This document shows positions 26,910 through 35,434 of a DNA stretch of 64,000 nucleotides, piece by piece. Positions within the stretch are counted from its first letter, which is position 1. Every line of letters starts with the position of its first letter. The stretch spans positions 588,443-652,442 of the forward strand of contig NZ_POUL01000001.1 of assembly GCF_002890895.1 (NCBI RefSeq), in the 5' to 3' direction. Source of the stretch: Stutzerimonas stutzeri. GTDB lineage: Bacteria > Pseudomonadota > Gammaproteobacteria > Pseudomonadales > Pseudomonadaceae. Under the pieces are notes generated by a model. That model was given only the letters and a program-made list of their open reading frames with translations, did no database searches and was not told the origin of the DNA. Position numbers and translations under genes: made by a program.

Positions 26910-27089
26910 GGGTGACACCTCAAGCAAGTCGAAAAAAACGTGGCATAGAGTAACCCGTTCGACGCGCGCAGAGGCGTCTTTGTACAGCGCGGCGACAGGC
27001 TAGCCGGCCGCTACGGTCAGATGGTCAGAAAGAGAAAAGCCACCGGGCGTTCACCGCTGGCTCGGTGACGGGTGCGCGTCATGCGGACG

Positions 27090-27410
27090 TCATTGAGGCT
27101 CGCAGGTCAACTTGACGCGTAGCTTGATTACGTCGCGCTTGAATTTGGCGGTCATGGGCTTGCTCTCTCCCGCCTCGAGCGTGATACGTCGAGTGCGCGG
27201 CATTTCAGGCCCGTTGCGAAACACAGCGGTACACTCCACAGGGCCCTCACCAAAGTTCTGCAGCACCAGTCCGGCCATGTCGCGGTCGATGGTCTCGGTG
27301 CTCGCCAGCACCTCGGCGCCGTTCAGCTCTTGTTCGAGCTCCACGGGATAGCTGACGGCAACTGCGCTCAGTGGGAAGATGACAAGCGCAGCGAAGCAGA
27401 GTCTTTTCAT
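27090..27410 (-). CDS. periplasmic protein of unknown function
   Basis: A 106-residue precursor. The signal peptide KRLCFAALVIFPLSAVA is followed by a mature domain rich in beta-strand pattern (AGLVLQNFGEGPVECTAVFRNG, then RRITLEAGESKPMTAK, DVIKLRVKLTCEP). It contains two cysteines in the mature part (C58 and C103) that could form a disulfide across a small beta-sandwich. The start has GGAGGAG 10 nt upstream. It is divergent from a LysR regulator with only 66 nt between the start codons, so the regulator may control it. No family recognised. Confidence 0.8.
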   Translation of the reverse strand: MKRLCFAALVIFPLSAVAVSYPVELEQELNGAEVLASTETIDRDMAGLVLQNFGEGPVECTAVFRNGPEMPRTRRITLEAGESKPMTAKFKRDVIKLRVKLTCEPQ

Positions 27411-27476
27411 TTGTTATGGGCTCCTCCAATTGGCGACCGCCAGCGTACCAGACCGACGCAACAGGAAAGCAATGGA

Positions 27477-28409
27477 ATGAAAGTGCCACGTGTGACCCTC
27501 GATCAATGGCGAACCCTGCAGGCCGTGGTAGACCACGGCGGCTTCGCTCAGGCCGCTGAAACGCTGCATCGCTCGCAATCTTCGGTGAGCTATACGGTGG
27601 CCCGCATGCAGGAACAGCTGGGGGTGCCGCTGCTACGCATCGAGGGTCGCAAGGCGGTGCTGACCGATGCGGGCGAGGTGCTCTTGCGCCGCTCCCGGCA
27701 ACTGGTCAACCAGGCCGGTCAGCTGGAAGAACTGGCCCACCACATGGAGCAAGGCTGGGAAGCGGAGGTGCGGCTGGTCGTCGATGCCGCCTATCCCAAC
27801 GCCAAACTGATCCGCGCGTTGACCGCCTTCATGCCGCAGAGCCGCGGCTGTCGGGTGCGGTTGCGCGAAGAAGTGCTGTCCGGTGTTGAAGAGGTACTCA
27901 AGGACGGCACAGCGGATCTGGCCATAAGCGGCCTGGATATCACTGGCTATCTTGGCCAGGAACTGGGCACCGTCGAATTCGTCGCCGTCGCCCACCCCAA
28001 CCACTCGTTGCATCAACTGCAGCGCAAACTCAGCGTTCAGGATCTTCAAAGTCAGATGCAGGTGGTGGTGCGCGATTCCGGCCAGCGGCAACCGCGCGAC
28101 ATCGGCTGGCTGGGCGCCGAACAGCGCTGGACGGTCGGCAGCCTGGCCACTTCGGTCGGCTTCGTCAGCAGCGGCCTGGGCTTTGCCTGGCTGCCCCGCC
28201 ACATGATCCATCGCGAACTGGCCGAAGGTGCTCTGAAGCCGCTGCCACTGGTCCAGGGCAGCATTCGCCGGCCGCTTTTCTACCTCTACACTAACCCCGA
28301 CAAACCGCTCGGCCCGGCCACACAGATTCTCATCGACCTGATCAGGACGTACGATGCACAAGCGCAATCGCCTGTTCAGCCGGTAAGTAATCACTCGCAC
28401 GATGGCTGA
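27477..28409 (+). CDS. LysR-family transcriptional regulator
   Basis: 310 residues. The N-terminal winged helix-turn-helix is clear (TLDQWRTLQAVVDHGGFAQAAETLHRSQSSVSYTVARMQEQLG, residues about 6-50, with the typical EAGE-like segment LTDAGEVLL), followed by a periplasmic-binding-protein-like effector domain (RLVVDAAYPN to the C-terminus). The ATG at 27477 has AGGA about 10 nt upstream; the upstream extension of the frame overlaps the divergent gene and is not used. The divergent partner is the small periplasmic protein, the usual geometry for a LysR target, but the inducer and regulon cannot be read from sequence. Confidence 0.9.
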   Translation: MKVPRVTLDQWRTLQAVVDHGGFAQAAETLHRSQSSVSYTVARMQEQLGVPLLRIEGRKAVLTDAGEVLLRRSRQLVNQAGQLEELAHHMEQGWEAEVRLVVDAAYPNAKLIRALTAFMPQSRGCRVRLREEVLSGVEEVLKDGTADLAISGLDITGYLGQELGTVEFVAVAHPNHSLHQLQRKLSVQDLQSQMQVVVRDSGQRQPRDIGWLGAEQRWTVGSLATSVGFVSSGLGFAWLPRHMIHRELAEGALKPLPLVQGSIRRPLFYLYTNPDKPLGPATQILIDLIRTYDAQAQSPVQPVSNHSHDG

Positions 28410-28472
28410 GGCACCTTGCTACCGGCCTGCATAGACGGGCAGACCCAGGCTTACCCATATCAGGAATAGACC

Positions 28473-29024
28473 ATGAAACGACTCGTACTTGCCGCCTGCT
28501 CACTGCTGCTCGCCGGCAACCTCCTCGCTGCGGAGAATCCTCACGTACTGCTGAACACCAGCATGGGCGAAATTGAAATCGAACTTGAGGCCGAAAAGGC
28601 CCCGGTCAGCGTGAAGAATTTTCTCGAGTACGTCGAAAGCGGCTACTACGACGGCACTGTCTTTCACCGCGTGATCCCAGGCTTCATGATCCAGGGAGGC
28701 GGCTTCAACGAAGGCCTGAGCCAGAAGAAGACCCGCGCGCCCATCAAGAACGAAGCCGACAACGGACTGCACAACGTACGCGGCACGCTGGCCATGGCTC
28801 GTACGCAGAACGTCGACTCAGCCACGAGTCAGTTCTTCATCAACCACCGCGACAATGACTTTCTCGACCATGGCAGCCGCGACTTCGGCTATGCAGTGTT
28901 CGCCAAGGTGGTCCGCGGCATGGATGTGGTCGACCAGATCGCTCAGGTGCCCACCGGCAACCGCAGCATGATGCAGAACGTGCCGCTGACGCCGGTCAAG
29001 ATCATCTCTGCGAAGAAACTCTGA
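28473..29024 (+). CDS. ppiA: periplasmic peptidyl-prolyl cis-trans isomerase A (cyclophilin)
   Basis: Catalyses proline isomerisation during folding of exported proteins. 183 residues with a signal peptide ([20 protein letters not shown]), then a complete bacterial cyclophilin domain: [16 protein letters not shown] holds the catalytic Arg/Phe/Met/Gln set, followed by [20 protein letters not shown] and the [17 protein letters not shown] strand. The start has AGGA about 9 nt upstream. A 69-nt gap separates it from the ferritin-like gene downstream. Confidence 0.94.
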   Translation: MKRLVLAACSLLLAGNLLAAENPHVLLNTSMGEIEIELEAEKAPVSVKNFLEYVESGYYDGTVFHRVIPGFMIQGGGFNEGLSQKKTRAPIKNEADNGLHNVRGTLAMARTQNVDSATSQFFINHRDNDFLDHGSRDFGYAVFAKVVRGMDVVDQIAQVPTGNRSMMQNVPLTPVKIISAKKL

Positions 29025-29093
29025 CCGTTCGACCTCGGTCGACAATGTGCACGGCAGCCGCCGTGCACCGGCTTGCTGAACAGGAGACCTGAC

Positions 29094-29507
29094 ATGAGTG
29101 AACAGAACCCGCTGAACACCACGGAAGGGGAAGCAAAACTGCTCCAGGACCTGCTGAGCGCGGAGCGTGCCGGGGCCAAAGTCGCCGGTGAAAGCCTGCA
29201 GCAGTGCAACGATCCAACCCAGCAAAAATTACTCGAGCAGATCCGCCAGGGCGAGGTCGACAGCTGCCGGCTAGTGCTCAACTGCATGAACCACCTGAAC
29301 ATCGAGCCCAACCGCGAGACCGGCGCGTTTTACGGCAAGGCGATGGCTATCGAATCGCTTGATGAGCGCCTGACCTTCGTCGACCGCGGTCAGCAATGGG
29401 TGATCCGCAAGCTGCGAGAATACCTGCCTGGCTGCAACGATGCCTTCGTCCGCACCGAGCTGGAAAAAATGCTCAAGATTCACGAGATCAACAGCCAGGC
29501 GGCCTGA
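29094..29507 (+). CDS. ferritin-like helical protein (DUF6306-like)
   Basis: 137 residues, predominantly helical. LLQDLLSAERAGAKVAGESL near the N-terminus, then LLEQIRQGEVDSCRLVLNCM and two further helices, fit a four-helix ferritin-like bundle with Glu residues spaced for metal binding (EAERAG-type first helix, QGEVDSC in the second). I recall similar proteins annotated as DUF6306. Whether it binds metal is not shown. The start has AGGAGA 7 nt upstream (the ATG at 29094, not the earlier one at 29073). It follows ppiA on the same strand. Confidence 0.72.
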   Translation: MSEQNPLNTTEGEAKLLQDLLSAERAGAKVAGESLQQCNDPTQQKLLEQIRQGEVDSCRLVLNCMNHLNIEPNRETGAFYGKAMAIESLDERLTFVDRGQQWVIRKLREYLPGCNDAFVRTELEKMLKIHEINSQAA

Positions 29508-29537
29508 TGCCTGGCTCGTTGGGCAGACCAGTGTCTA

Positions 29538-30434
29538 TCAGCCGCTGGCGCCATCCCAATAGCGCTGCCAGCGCGCCACCAGCTCCTTCGGTGCCTCCGC
29601 GTAGATTTCCTCGCCCAGCTTGAGCGCGGCGCTCTGCAACTCGCTGCGGCGCTCGGCTACGGCTGTGCCGAGTCGCTCACGCAGCGTGTCGTCACCGAAC
29701 AACGCTGGTTGAGCCTGCATCAGTTCCGTCATCATCGCCAGGTCGTGGTCATCGCCAAGCAGATCTGCCAGTTCCTTGAGCGAGTCGCTGCGCAGCTGCA
29801 TCAATTTCGGCCAGCTCGGCGCCAGTAAGCGCGTCTGGTACCAGTGATCCTTGACCCGCTTGCGCCACTGGTGGAGCTGCTCGTCGCTGAGATCGTGCCG
29901 GGCCTTGGCCAGCTCAGCACAACCGTCGGCGTAGGTGCGCTTGACGCCGCCAGCCAGCAAGTCGAAGCCTTTCGTACGGAGCGGCCAGGTGTCGACACAG
30001 CTGCGCGCATCCTGCAGCTGATCGATGACCTTGCCGATGCGCGTATCGAGATCGGTAGCGCCGCTTTCAGTCTGCTTCGCCCGCGCCTGCAGGCGACGTC
30101 GGGTCTTTTTGAAATCTGCCTCGGCGAACAGGCTCGGAAATCGCTTTGCCAGGGCATCCCAACTTTCCAGCATGGCCGTCGCATCACGCGACTCGGCCAG
30201 GGCGCGGCCCAGATCCCGCAAACGATGGTTTTCACGCTGGAACTCGTCCCCCAGCGGCTTGCGTACCAGACGCAGCAGCGCCCGCAGCTCCTTGAACCGC
30301 TTACGCGCCTGATGCACCCCTTCGGCGCGTTCTTCAGGTGCAACGCTCAGCGCCTCAATGGCCTTGTCGATGCCCTGCCGAGCGACTTTTCGCACCTCGG
30401 CTGCAGGGTCTTGCGGACGCAGCTTGTAGACCAT
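29538..30434 (-). CDS. CHAD domain-containing protein
   Basis: 298 residues forming one CHAD domain: two helical halves, each with a basic histidine-containing signature helix (VHQARKRFKELRALLRLVR near residue 45 and LHQWRKRVKDHWYQTRLL near 185). CHAD domains bind inorganic polyphosphate and can target proteins to polyphosphate granules; this is family knowledge. There is no attached CYTH triphosphatase domain. The ATG at 30434 has GGGAG 5 nt upstream and is preferred to the ATG four codons earlier. It lies 55 nt downstream of the Hsp70-like gene on the same strand. Confidence 0.88.
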   Translation of the reverse strand: MVYKLRPQDPAAEVRKVARQGIDKAIEALSVAPEERAEGVHQARKRFKELRALLRLVRKPLGDEFQRENHRLRDLGRALAESRDATAMLESWDALAKRFPSLFAEADFKKTRRRLQARAKQTESGATDLDTRIGKVIDQLQDARSCVDTWPLRTKGFDLLAGGVKRTYADGCAELAKARHDLSDEQLHQWRKRVKDHWYQTRLLAPSWPKLMQLRSDSLKELADLLGDDHDLAMMTELMQAQPALFGDDTLRERLGTAVAERRSELQSAALKLGEEIYAEAPKELVARWQRYWDGASG

Positions 30435-30489
30435 GACAACTCCCATTCAGGCCCGCTGCCACGCTCAGGCAGCAGGCATGACGGGCGAT

Positions 30490-31755
30490 TCAACCGTAGC
30501 GCTTGCGCGCCTCGATGGCCAGGCCGCTACCGATGCTGCCGAAGCGATTGCCTTCGACATGGCGCGCCCGCGGCAGCAAAGCGGCGACGCTCTGGCGCAG
30601 CGCAGGGATCGCGCTGGAACCACCGGTAAAGAAGACCGTGTCGATGTCCTCATGCTTGAGCCCAGCACTCATCAGCAATTGACTGACATTGGCGCGGATT
30701 CGTTCGAGCAGGGGGTCGATCGCCGTTTCGAATACAGAACGTGTGAGGGTGGCTTCAAGGCCGGGTTCGATTCGCGCGAAGTCGATCTGGAAGCGTTCAT
30801 GGTCAGTCAGCTCGATCTTGCCCTGTTCTACCTGCATCGCCAGCCAGTGCCCGGCGCGCTGTTCGATCAGACTGAACAGCCGGTCGATTCCGGTGGGGTC
30901 GACGATGTCGTAGCGCATGCTTTGTAGCGCACGCAGCGAAGCTGGCGCATACACCGCGTTGATCGTGTGCCAGGTCGCCAGGTTGAGGTGGGTGCTGGTG
31001 GGCATCGGCGCGTCGCTTTTCATCCGGCTGCCGTATCCGAACAGCGGCATCACGCCCTGCAGGCTGAGCTGCTTGTCGAAATCGGTACCGCCGATATGCA
31101 CGCCCGAGGTGGCGAGGATATCGTCCTGACGGTCATCGATCTGACGACGTTCCGGCGCCAGCCGCACCAGCGAGAAGTCCGAGGTGCCGCCGCCGATGTC
31201 GACGATCAGTACCCGCTCTTCCCGCTCGATGCGCGACTCGTAGTCGAACGCTGCGGCGATGGGTTCGTATTGAAACGAGACATCCTTGAAGCCGATCTTC
31301 CGGGCAGCCGCAGCCAGGGTATCGGCCGCTTCCTTGTCTGCCTGCGGATCGTCGTCGACGAAAAACACCGGACGGCCCAGCACCACCTCATCGAATGCGC
31401 GCCCGGCCTGGTTTTCCGCGCGCTGTTTGAGCGTGCTCAGGAACAATCCGAGGATGTCCTTGAACGGCATCGCGCTGCCCAGCACGGTGGTTTCGCTCTT
31501 CAGCAATTTGGAGCCCAGCAGGCTCTTGAGCGAGCGCATCAGGCGCCCTTCGTAGCCCTCAAGGTATTCGGACAGGGCCAGACGACCGTACACCGGACGA
31601 CGCTCCTCGACGTTGAAGAACACCACCGAGGGCAGGGTTTGCTGATCGCCTTCCAGGGTCAGCAGCGGCTCAGCGTCGGGACGCCACCAGCCGACCGTGG
31701 AGTTGGAGGTGCCGAAGTCGATGCCGCAGGCGCGGGCGGGGGACGAGTTGTGCAT
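30490..31755 (-). CDS. yegD: Hsp70-family protein, YegD-like
   Basis: 421 residues covering only the ATPase part of the Hsp70/actin fold: phosphate-1 loop GIDFGTSNSTVGW (10-22), LPSVVFF, the phosphate-2 loop VDIGGGTSDFSL near 195, and the adenosine loop VFFTGGSSAIPAL near 380. There is no substrate-binding domain or EEVD-like tail, as in E. coli YegD. Its client is unknown. The frame is open 27 codons further upstream, but the ATG at 31755 starts the conserved region; its ribosome-binding site is weak. The CHAD gene follows and may be co-transcribed. Confidence 0.88.
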   Translation of the reverse strand: MHNSSPARACGIDFGTSNSTVGWWRPDAEPLLTLEGDQQTLPSVVFFNVEERRPVYGRLALSEYLEGYEGRLMRSLKSLLGSKLLKSETTVLGSAMPFKDILGLFLSTLKQRAENQAGRAFDEVVLGRPVFFVDDDPQADKEAADTLAAAARKIGFKDVSFQYEPIAAAFDYESRIEREERVLIVDIGGGTSDFSLVRLAPERRQIDDRQDDILATSGVHIGGTDFDKQLSLQGVMPLFGYGSRMKSDAPMPTSTHLNLATWHTINAVYAPASLRALQSMRYDIVDPTGIDRLFSLIEQRAGHWLAMQVEQGKIELTDHERFQIDFARIEPGLEATLTRSVFETAIDPLLERIRANVSQLLMSAGLKHEDIDTVFFTGGSSAIPALRQSVAALLPRARHVEGNRFGSIGSGLAIEARKRYG

Positions 31756-31848
31756 GTGCGGTCCGGACTGCCAAAAACGGCCGCGCAGTTTATGCGAGCC
31801 GGCCGGCAAATGCAGGCCAATCGTCGGCGATCTCAACCAAGCAAACCA

Positions 31849-31873
31849 CTGCGACAGCCGTGTGCTGTCGCAG
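31849..31873 (-). terminator. hairpin terminator after the MFS gene
   Basis: CTGCGACAGC and GCTGTCGCAG form a perfect 10-bp stem with a 5-nt loop, 11 nt past the MFS stop. On the minus strand the following bases (TGGTTTGCTTGGTT) are T/G-rich rather than a clean T run. Confidence 0.6.
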
Positions 31874-31883
31874 CGGCGTGCCG

Positions 31884-33230
31884 TTAGGCGAGTGCCGGCT
31901 CGGCAGCGGCTGCGGAGTCAGTCATGCCGTCCGTCATGCGCTTGGAGTCATGGCAGAAGGTGCGCGATGCCTGGAACAGGAACACCATGGTCAGCAGCAG
32001 GGAGGCTGGAATCAGGTACATGGCCCCGTGCAGACCTTCGGCCCGGAACACTTCACTCATCTCACTGGCGCCTGCGGCAAGCATTGCCGACTCGGCGAAA
32101 TGGTCCGACAGCAGCCCCACTACCACTGTGCCCATGCCGCCGCCCAGCAGATAGAGCCCGGCGAAGAACAGCGCCATGGCGGTCGCACGCAGACGCGGCT
32201 CGACGACGTCCTGGATGGCGGTGTAGACGCAGGTGTAGAAGTTGTAGGAGAACAGCCAGCCGATACTGAAGACCGCGACGAACACGCCAACCTCGATCCG
32301 TCCGGCGAGCAATGCGTAACCGGTCAGAGCGGTGGCGATGAGCATGCTCACGGCGGCGAAGATAAGACGGCCACGAGCGAAGCGCTGGTGGATCTTGTCC
32401 GCGACCCAACCGCCGAGGGTCAACCCGATCAAGCCAGTCAAGCCGACGATCACCCCAGTGGCGATCGAGGCCTCCACCAGCGGCACCGCGTGGTAGCGCA
32501 TCAGCAGCGGCACCATGAACGCGTTGCAGGCGTAGGTGGCGAAATTGAACGCCAGCCCTGCCAGCACCAGCCACCAGAAGGTGCGGATCGCAAACACTTT
32601 GCGAATCGGCTGCTCTACCGGCGTCTGCGAAACCTTCACCGTTTCCGCCGCACCACGCTGTGGCTCCTTGACGAAAAAGATGAACAGCGCCAGCACCAGC
32701 CCAGGCACTGCCGCAATGAAGAATGGCGCGCGCCAGCTGCCGAAGTACTCCACCATCGAGCCGATGGTGAAAAAGGCCAGCAACAGCCCCAGCGGCAGAC
32801 CGAGCATGAAGATGCCCATCGCCCGAGCCCGCTTGTGCGCCGGGAACAGGTCGCCGATCAGCGAGTTGGCAGCGGGCGCATAGCTGGCCTCACCGATGCC
32901 GATGCCCATGCGTACCAGCAGAAAGGTCCAGAAATTCCAGGCCAGGCCGTTGACGGCGGTCAGGCCGCTCCAGACGGTCAGGCCCCAGCCCATGATCTTG
33001 CGCCGCGAGCCGATGTCGGCCATGCGGCCCAGCGGCACGCCGGCGATCGCATAGATGATGGTGAAGGCAGTGCCGATCAGGCCCAACTGGAAATCGTTGA
33101 GGTCCCACTCCAGGCGGATCGGCTCGGCAATGATCGCCGGGATGGTGCGGTCGAAGAAATTGAACAGGTTGGCCAGAAACAGCAGGAACAGGACGCGCCA
33201 GGCGTTCGCGGCTTGGGTGGATGGCTGCAT
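31884..33230 (-). CDS. MFS transporter (spinster-like)
   Basis: 448-residue inner-membrane carrier with about 12 hydrophobic helices. The first-helix FNFFDRTIP, the loop motif GVPLGRMADIGSRRKIMGWG (MFS motif A, near residue 67) and RMGIGIGEASYAPAANSLIGD are typical of spinster-type MFS proteins in proteobacteria. Substrate unknown. It lies on the same strand as hyi and glxR, 126 nt downstream of hyi. Uptake of a C2/C3 hydroxy acid feeding those enzymes is a possible role, inferred from position only. The start has a CGAGAG purine stretch 9 nt upstream. Confidence 0.85.
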   Translation of the reverse strand: MQPSTQAANAWRVLFLLFLANLFNFFDRTIPAIIAEPIRLEWDLNDFQLGLIGTAFTIIYAIAGVPLGRMADIGSRRKIMGWGLTVWSGLTAVNGLAWNFWTFLLVRMGIGIGEASYAPAANSLIGDLFPAHKRARAMGIFMLGLPLGLLLAFFTIGSMVEYFGSWRAPFFIAAVPGLVLALFIFFVKEPQRGAAETVKVSQTPVEQPIRKVFAIRTFWWLVLAGLAFNFATYACNAFMVPLLMRYHAVPLVEASIATGVIVGLTGLIGLTLGGWVADKIHQRFARGRLIFAAVSMLIATALTGYALLAGRIEVGVFVAVFSIGWLFSYNFYTCVYTAIQDVVEPRLRATAMALFFAGLYLLGGGMGTVVVGLLSDHFAESAMLAAGASEMSEVFRAEGLHGAMYLIPASLLLTMVFLFQASRTFCHDSKRMTDGMTDSAAAAEPALA

Positions 33231-33356
33231 GACGTCGCTCTCGATTTATTGTTATGCACCGGCCGTGTGCCGACCGGTTCTCGAAACTGACTCTAGGGTT
33301 CTCGCAGGCGTCTGTCTGTCACCATCATTTTCGCTGATGCCGGTCGATGCGACGGT

Positions 33357-34139
33357 TCAGCTTTGCTGCCAAGCCTCCAGCCAGCCAAGGCCGGTCGAAG
33401 TATCCGGGCTGTCGGGGCGGTATTCCGCCGCCAACCAGCCGGTGTAGCCCACCGATCGCAAGGCGTCGAGCAACGGCCCGAAAGCTATCGAGCCCGTGCC
33501 GGGCGCCCCGCGGCCAGGACAGTCGGCAAACTGCACATGCCCGGTCCGGGCGCCAAGCAGTGCTATCCCAGCGGCAACATCCAGCTCCTGTCGGGCCATG
33601 TGATAGAGGTCCAGCTGTGCCTGGCAATTGGGATGATCGACGCGCTCCAGCAGCGCTTGCAGATGCTCCGGGGTGTTGATCAGAAAACCCGGCATGTCCA
33701 GCGGATTGATCGCCTCGCATACCACTCGCACCCCCAGAGGTGCAAACGCCTCGGCGCTTTTGCGCAGGTTGCATGCCAGGGTTTCCAGGGCCTGCTCACG
33801 GGTCACGCCTTCGGCCAGCCGGCCGGGCAGTACGTTGACGCACATCGGCCGCGCCATGGCCGCGTAGGTCAATGCCTCCTGTAGGGCCGCGTCGAACTCA
33901 GCCTGCCGCGACGGCACCGCCGCCAGCCCGGCACCGCCCTGCATGAAATCACCGGCCGGCAGATTGATCAGCACCAGCGGCAAACCCGCACGCTCAAGCA
34001 GCTCCTTCAGGCGAATCGCCGGAAGCTCATAAGGGAACTGAATTTCCACACCGTCGAACCCGGCAACACGGGCGGCCATGACTCGCTCTGCCAAGGGCAG
34101 TTCGTTGAACAGCATGGACAGGTTGGCGGCGATCCTCAT
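33357..34139 (-). CDS. hyi: hydroxypyruvate isomerase
   Basis: Interconverts hydroxypyruvate and tartronate semialdehyde in glyoxylate metabolism. 260 residues, a TIM-barrel AP-endonuclease-2-like isomerase with the family landmarks ANLSMLFNELP at the N-terminus, GVEIQFPY, INLPAGD, VCEAINPLDMPGFLI and QLDLYHMA (metal-binding Glu/His/Asp). The ATG overlaps the stop of glxR by 4 nt (ATGA), so the pair is translationally coupled. Together they turn hydroxypyruvate into glycerate. The usual third partner gcl (glyoxylate carboligase) is not adjacent. Confidence 0.9.
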   Translation of the reverse strand: MRIAANLSMLFNELPLAERVMAARVAGFDGVEIQFPYELPAIRLKELLERAGLPLVLINLPAGDFMQGGAGLAAVPSRQAEFDAALQEALTYAAMARPMCVNVLPGRLAEGVTREQALETLACNLRKSAEAFAPLGVRVVCEAINPLDMPGFLINTPEHLQALLERVDHPNCQAQLDLYHMARQELDVAAGIALLGARTGHVQFADCPGRGAPGTGSIAFGPLLDALRSVGYTGWLAAEYRPDSPDTSTGLGWLEAWQQS

Positions 34140-35023
34140 TGCTTTTGCTCCCGAAACATCCTGACCAGAGTAGAAGGATCATTTTCAAGTTCGCCCCCAC
34201 TGCCATGCAGGCGCATCAACTGTGCGGCGAGCCCTGTCATGGGCGTGGCGCTGCCTGCTTCGCGGGAGAGCTGCACGGCCGTGTCGAGATCCTTGAGCAG
34301 GGTGCGAACCCGCCATTTCACCGGTTCGAACGCGCTGTTAGCCATCTGCGGAGCGAGGATCTGCAGCGGTTTGGAATCAGCGAAACCACCGGCCAAGGCT
34401 GGCGCGATGAGGCTGGCATCAACACCTGAGCGTTCGGCCAAGGCCACCACCTCGGCGATGACCAGCGCATTGCAGGCGACGATCATCTGATTACAGGCCT
34501 TGGTGACCTGGCCGGCACCGACATCGCCCATGTGGGTCAGCCGCTGACCGAGGTGCGCCAATACAGTTCGAACCCGCTCGATATCCTCGCTGCGCCCGCC
34601 TGCCATGATCGCCAGGCTGCCCGTCTCGGCGCCTGCGGTACCGCCGGACACCGGCGCATCGACCCAGCGCATGCCGCTCCGGGACTCGAGTTCGGCAGCC
34701 ATGGCGCGCGTAGTGGCTGGCTCCAGACTGGAATGATCGACCAAGAGCTGCCCGGTCCGAGCACCTTCAACGATGCCGCCAGCGCCAAACACCACCTCTC
34801 GCACCACCGCGGTATCGGCCAGACAGAGCAGTACGATGTCCGCGTCGCGACATAGGTCGGCAGGCTTGCCAGCCTGTCTCGCCCCGGCCTCGATCAACGG
34901 CGCACATTTTTCGGGGGAACGGTTCCAGACCGTCAGTTGATAGCCGGCCGCAAGGAGTCGTCGACACATCGGCAAGCCCATCAGGCCGATGCCAGCAAAG
35001 GCGATAGAGGGCAAATCAGACAT
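34136..35023 (-). CDS. glxR: 2-hydroxy-3-oxopropionate (tartronate semialdehyde) reductase
   Basis: NAD(P)H-dependent reductase making D-glycerate from tartronate semialdehyde. 295 residues of the beta-hydroxyacid dehydrogenase family: Rossmann motif GIGLMGLPMCRRL at the N-terminus, DAPVSGGTAGAETG near residue 117 for substrate binding, and the catalytic Lys in GAGQVTKACNQMIV near 170. The start has AAGGAG 9 nt upstream. It overlaps hyi. Assignment within the family (glxR versus garR or 3-hydroxyisobutyrate dehydrogenase) rests mainly on the pairing with hyi. Confidence 0.85.
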   Translation of the reverse strand: MSDLPSIAFAGIGLMGLPMCRRLLAAGYQLTVWNRSPEKCAPLIEAGARQAGKPADLCRDADIVLLCLADTAVVREVVFGAGGIVEGARTGQLLVDHSSLEPATTRAMAAELESRSGMRWVDAPVSGGTAGAETGSLAIMAGGRSEDIERVRTVLAHLGQRLTHMGDVGAGQVTKACNQMIVACNALVIAEVVALAERSGVDASLIAPALAGGFADSKPLQILAPQMANSAFEPVKWRVRTLLKDLDTAVQLSREAGSATPMTGLAAQLMRLHGSGGELENDPSTLVRMFREQKQ

Positions 35024-35089
35024 GGGGATGGCTCCTTGAATACCGGGGATGGGATTCTAGCGCTGCAATGACGCTGGCAGCCAAACCGG

Positions 35090-35413
35090 TCAGAGCACCT
35101 TGCCCTTGTCCCAGAGCCGCACCAGCTCACCTGGGGCCAGCTCTTCCGGGACCTGCAGCAGCAACTCGCTGTCACGGTCGTTTTCCCGGTAGCGGAGCTC
35201 GATCTGATAATAACGACGATCACCCTGCCCTGCGGTGGCACTCGCCAGCGGCAGGCAGCCCTCAAGGACAGAGCAAACCTGCCCCCGCTGCTGCTCATCG
35301 CAACTGGCGAAATCGATCTCACGTGGCCGAGAAAGCGCCTGCATCGCGGCGAACCCGCCCTGCCTGGAAAGGCGAACGGTGGCGTCCGTGCCCAGCGCTG
35401 GTAACTGTTTCAT
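35090..35413 (-). CDS. emfourin-type protealysin inhibitor
   Basis: 107-residue cytoplasmic protein just downstream (21 nt) of the M4 protease. Its features (RLSRQGGFAAM near the N-terminus, DRRYYQIELRYRE in the middle, VPEELAPGELVRLWD at the end) match the small family that includes emfourin, the slow tight-binding inhibitor encoded with protealysin in Serratia. A gene partner of an intracellular thermolysin-like protease is the expected setting. The ATG at 35413 has GAGGAG 5 nt upstream. Inhibition is family knowledge plus context, not shown here. Confidence 0.8.
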   Translation of the reverse strand: MKQLPALGTDATVRLSRQGGFAAMQALSRPREIDFASCDEQQRGQVCSVLEGCLPLASATAGQGDRRYYQIELRYRENDRDSELLLQVPEELAPGELVRLWDKGKVL

Positions 35414-35434
35414 CACGTCTCCTCGTTGGGCCCG

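Noticed and set aside
31860..33290. 476-codon plus-strand frame opposite the MFS gene
   Set aside because: His/Gln/Asp-rich mirror of membrane-helix codons; no ribosome-binding site.
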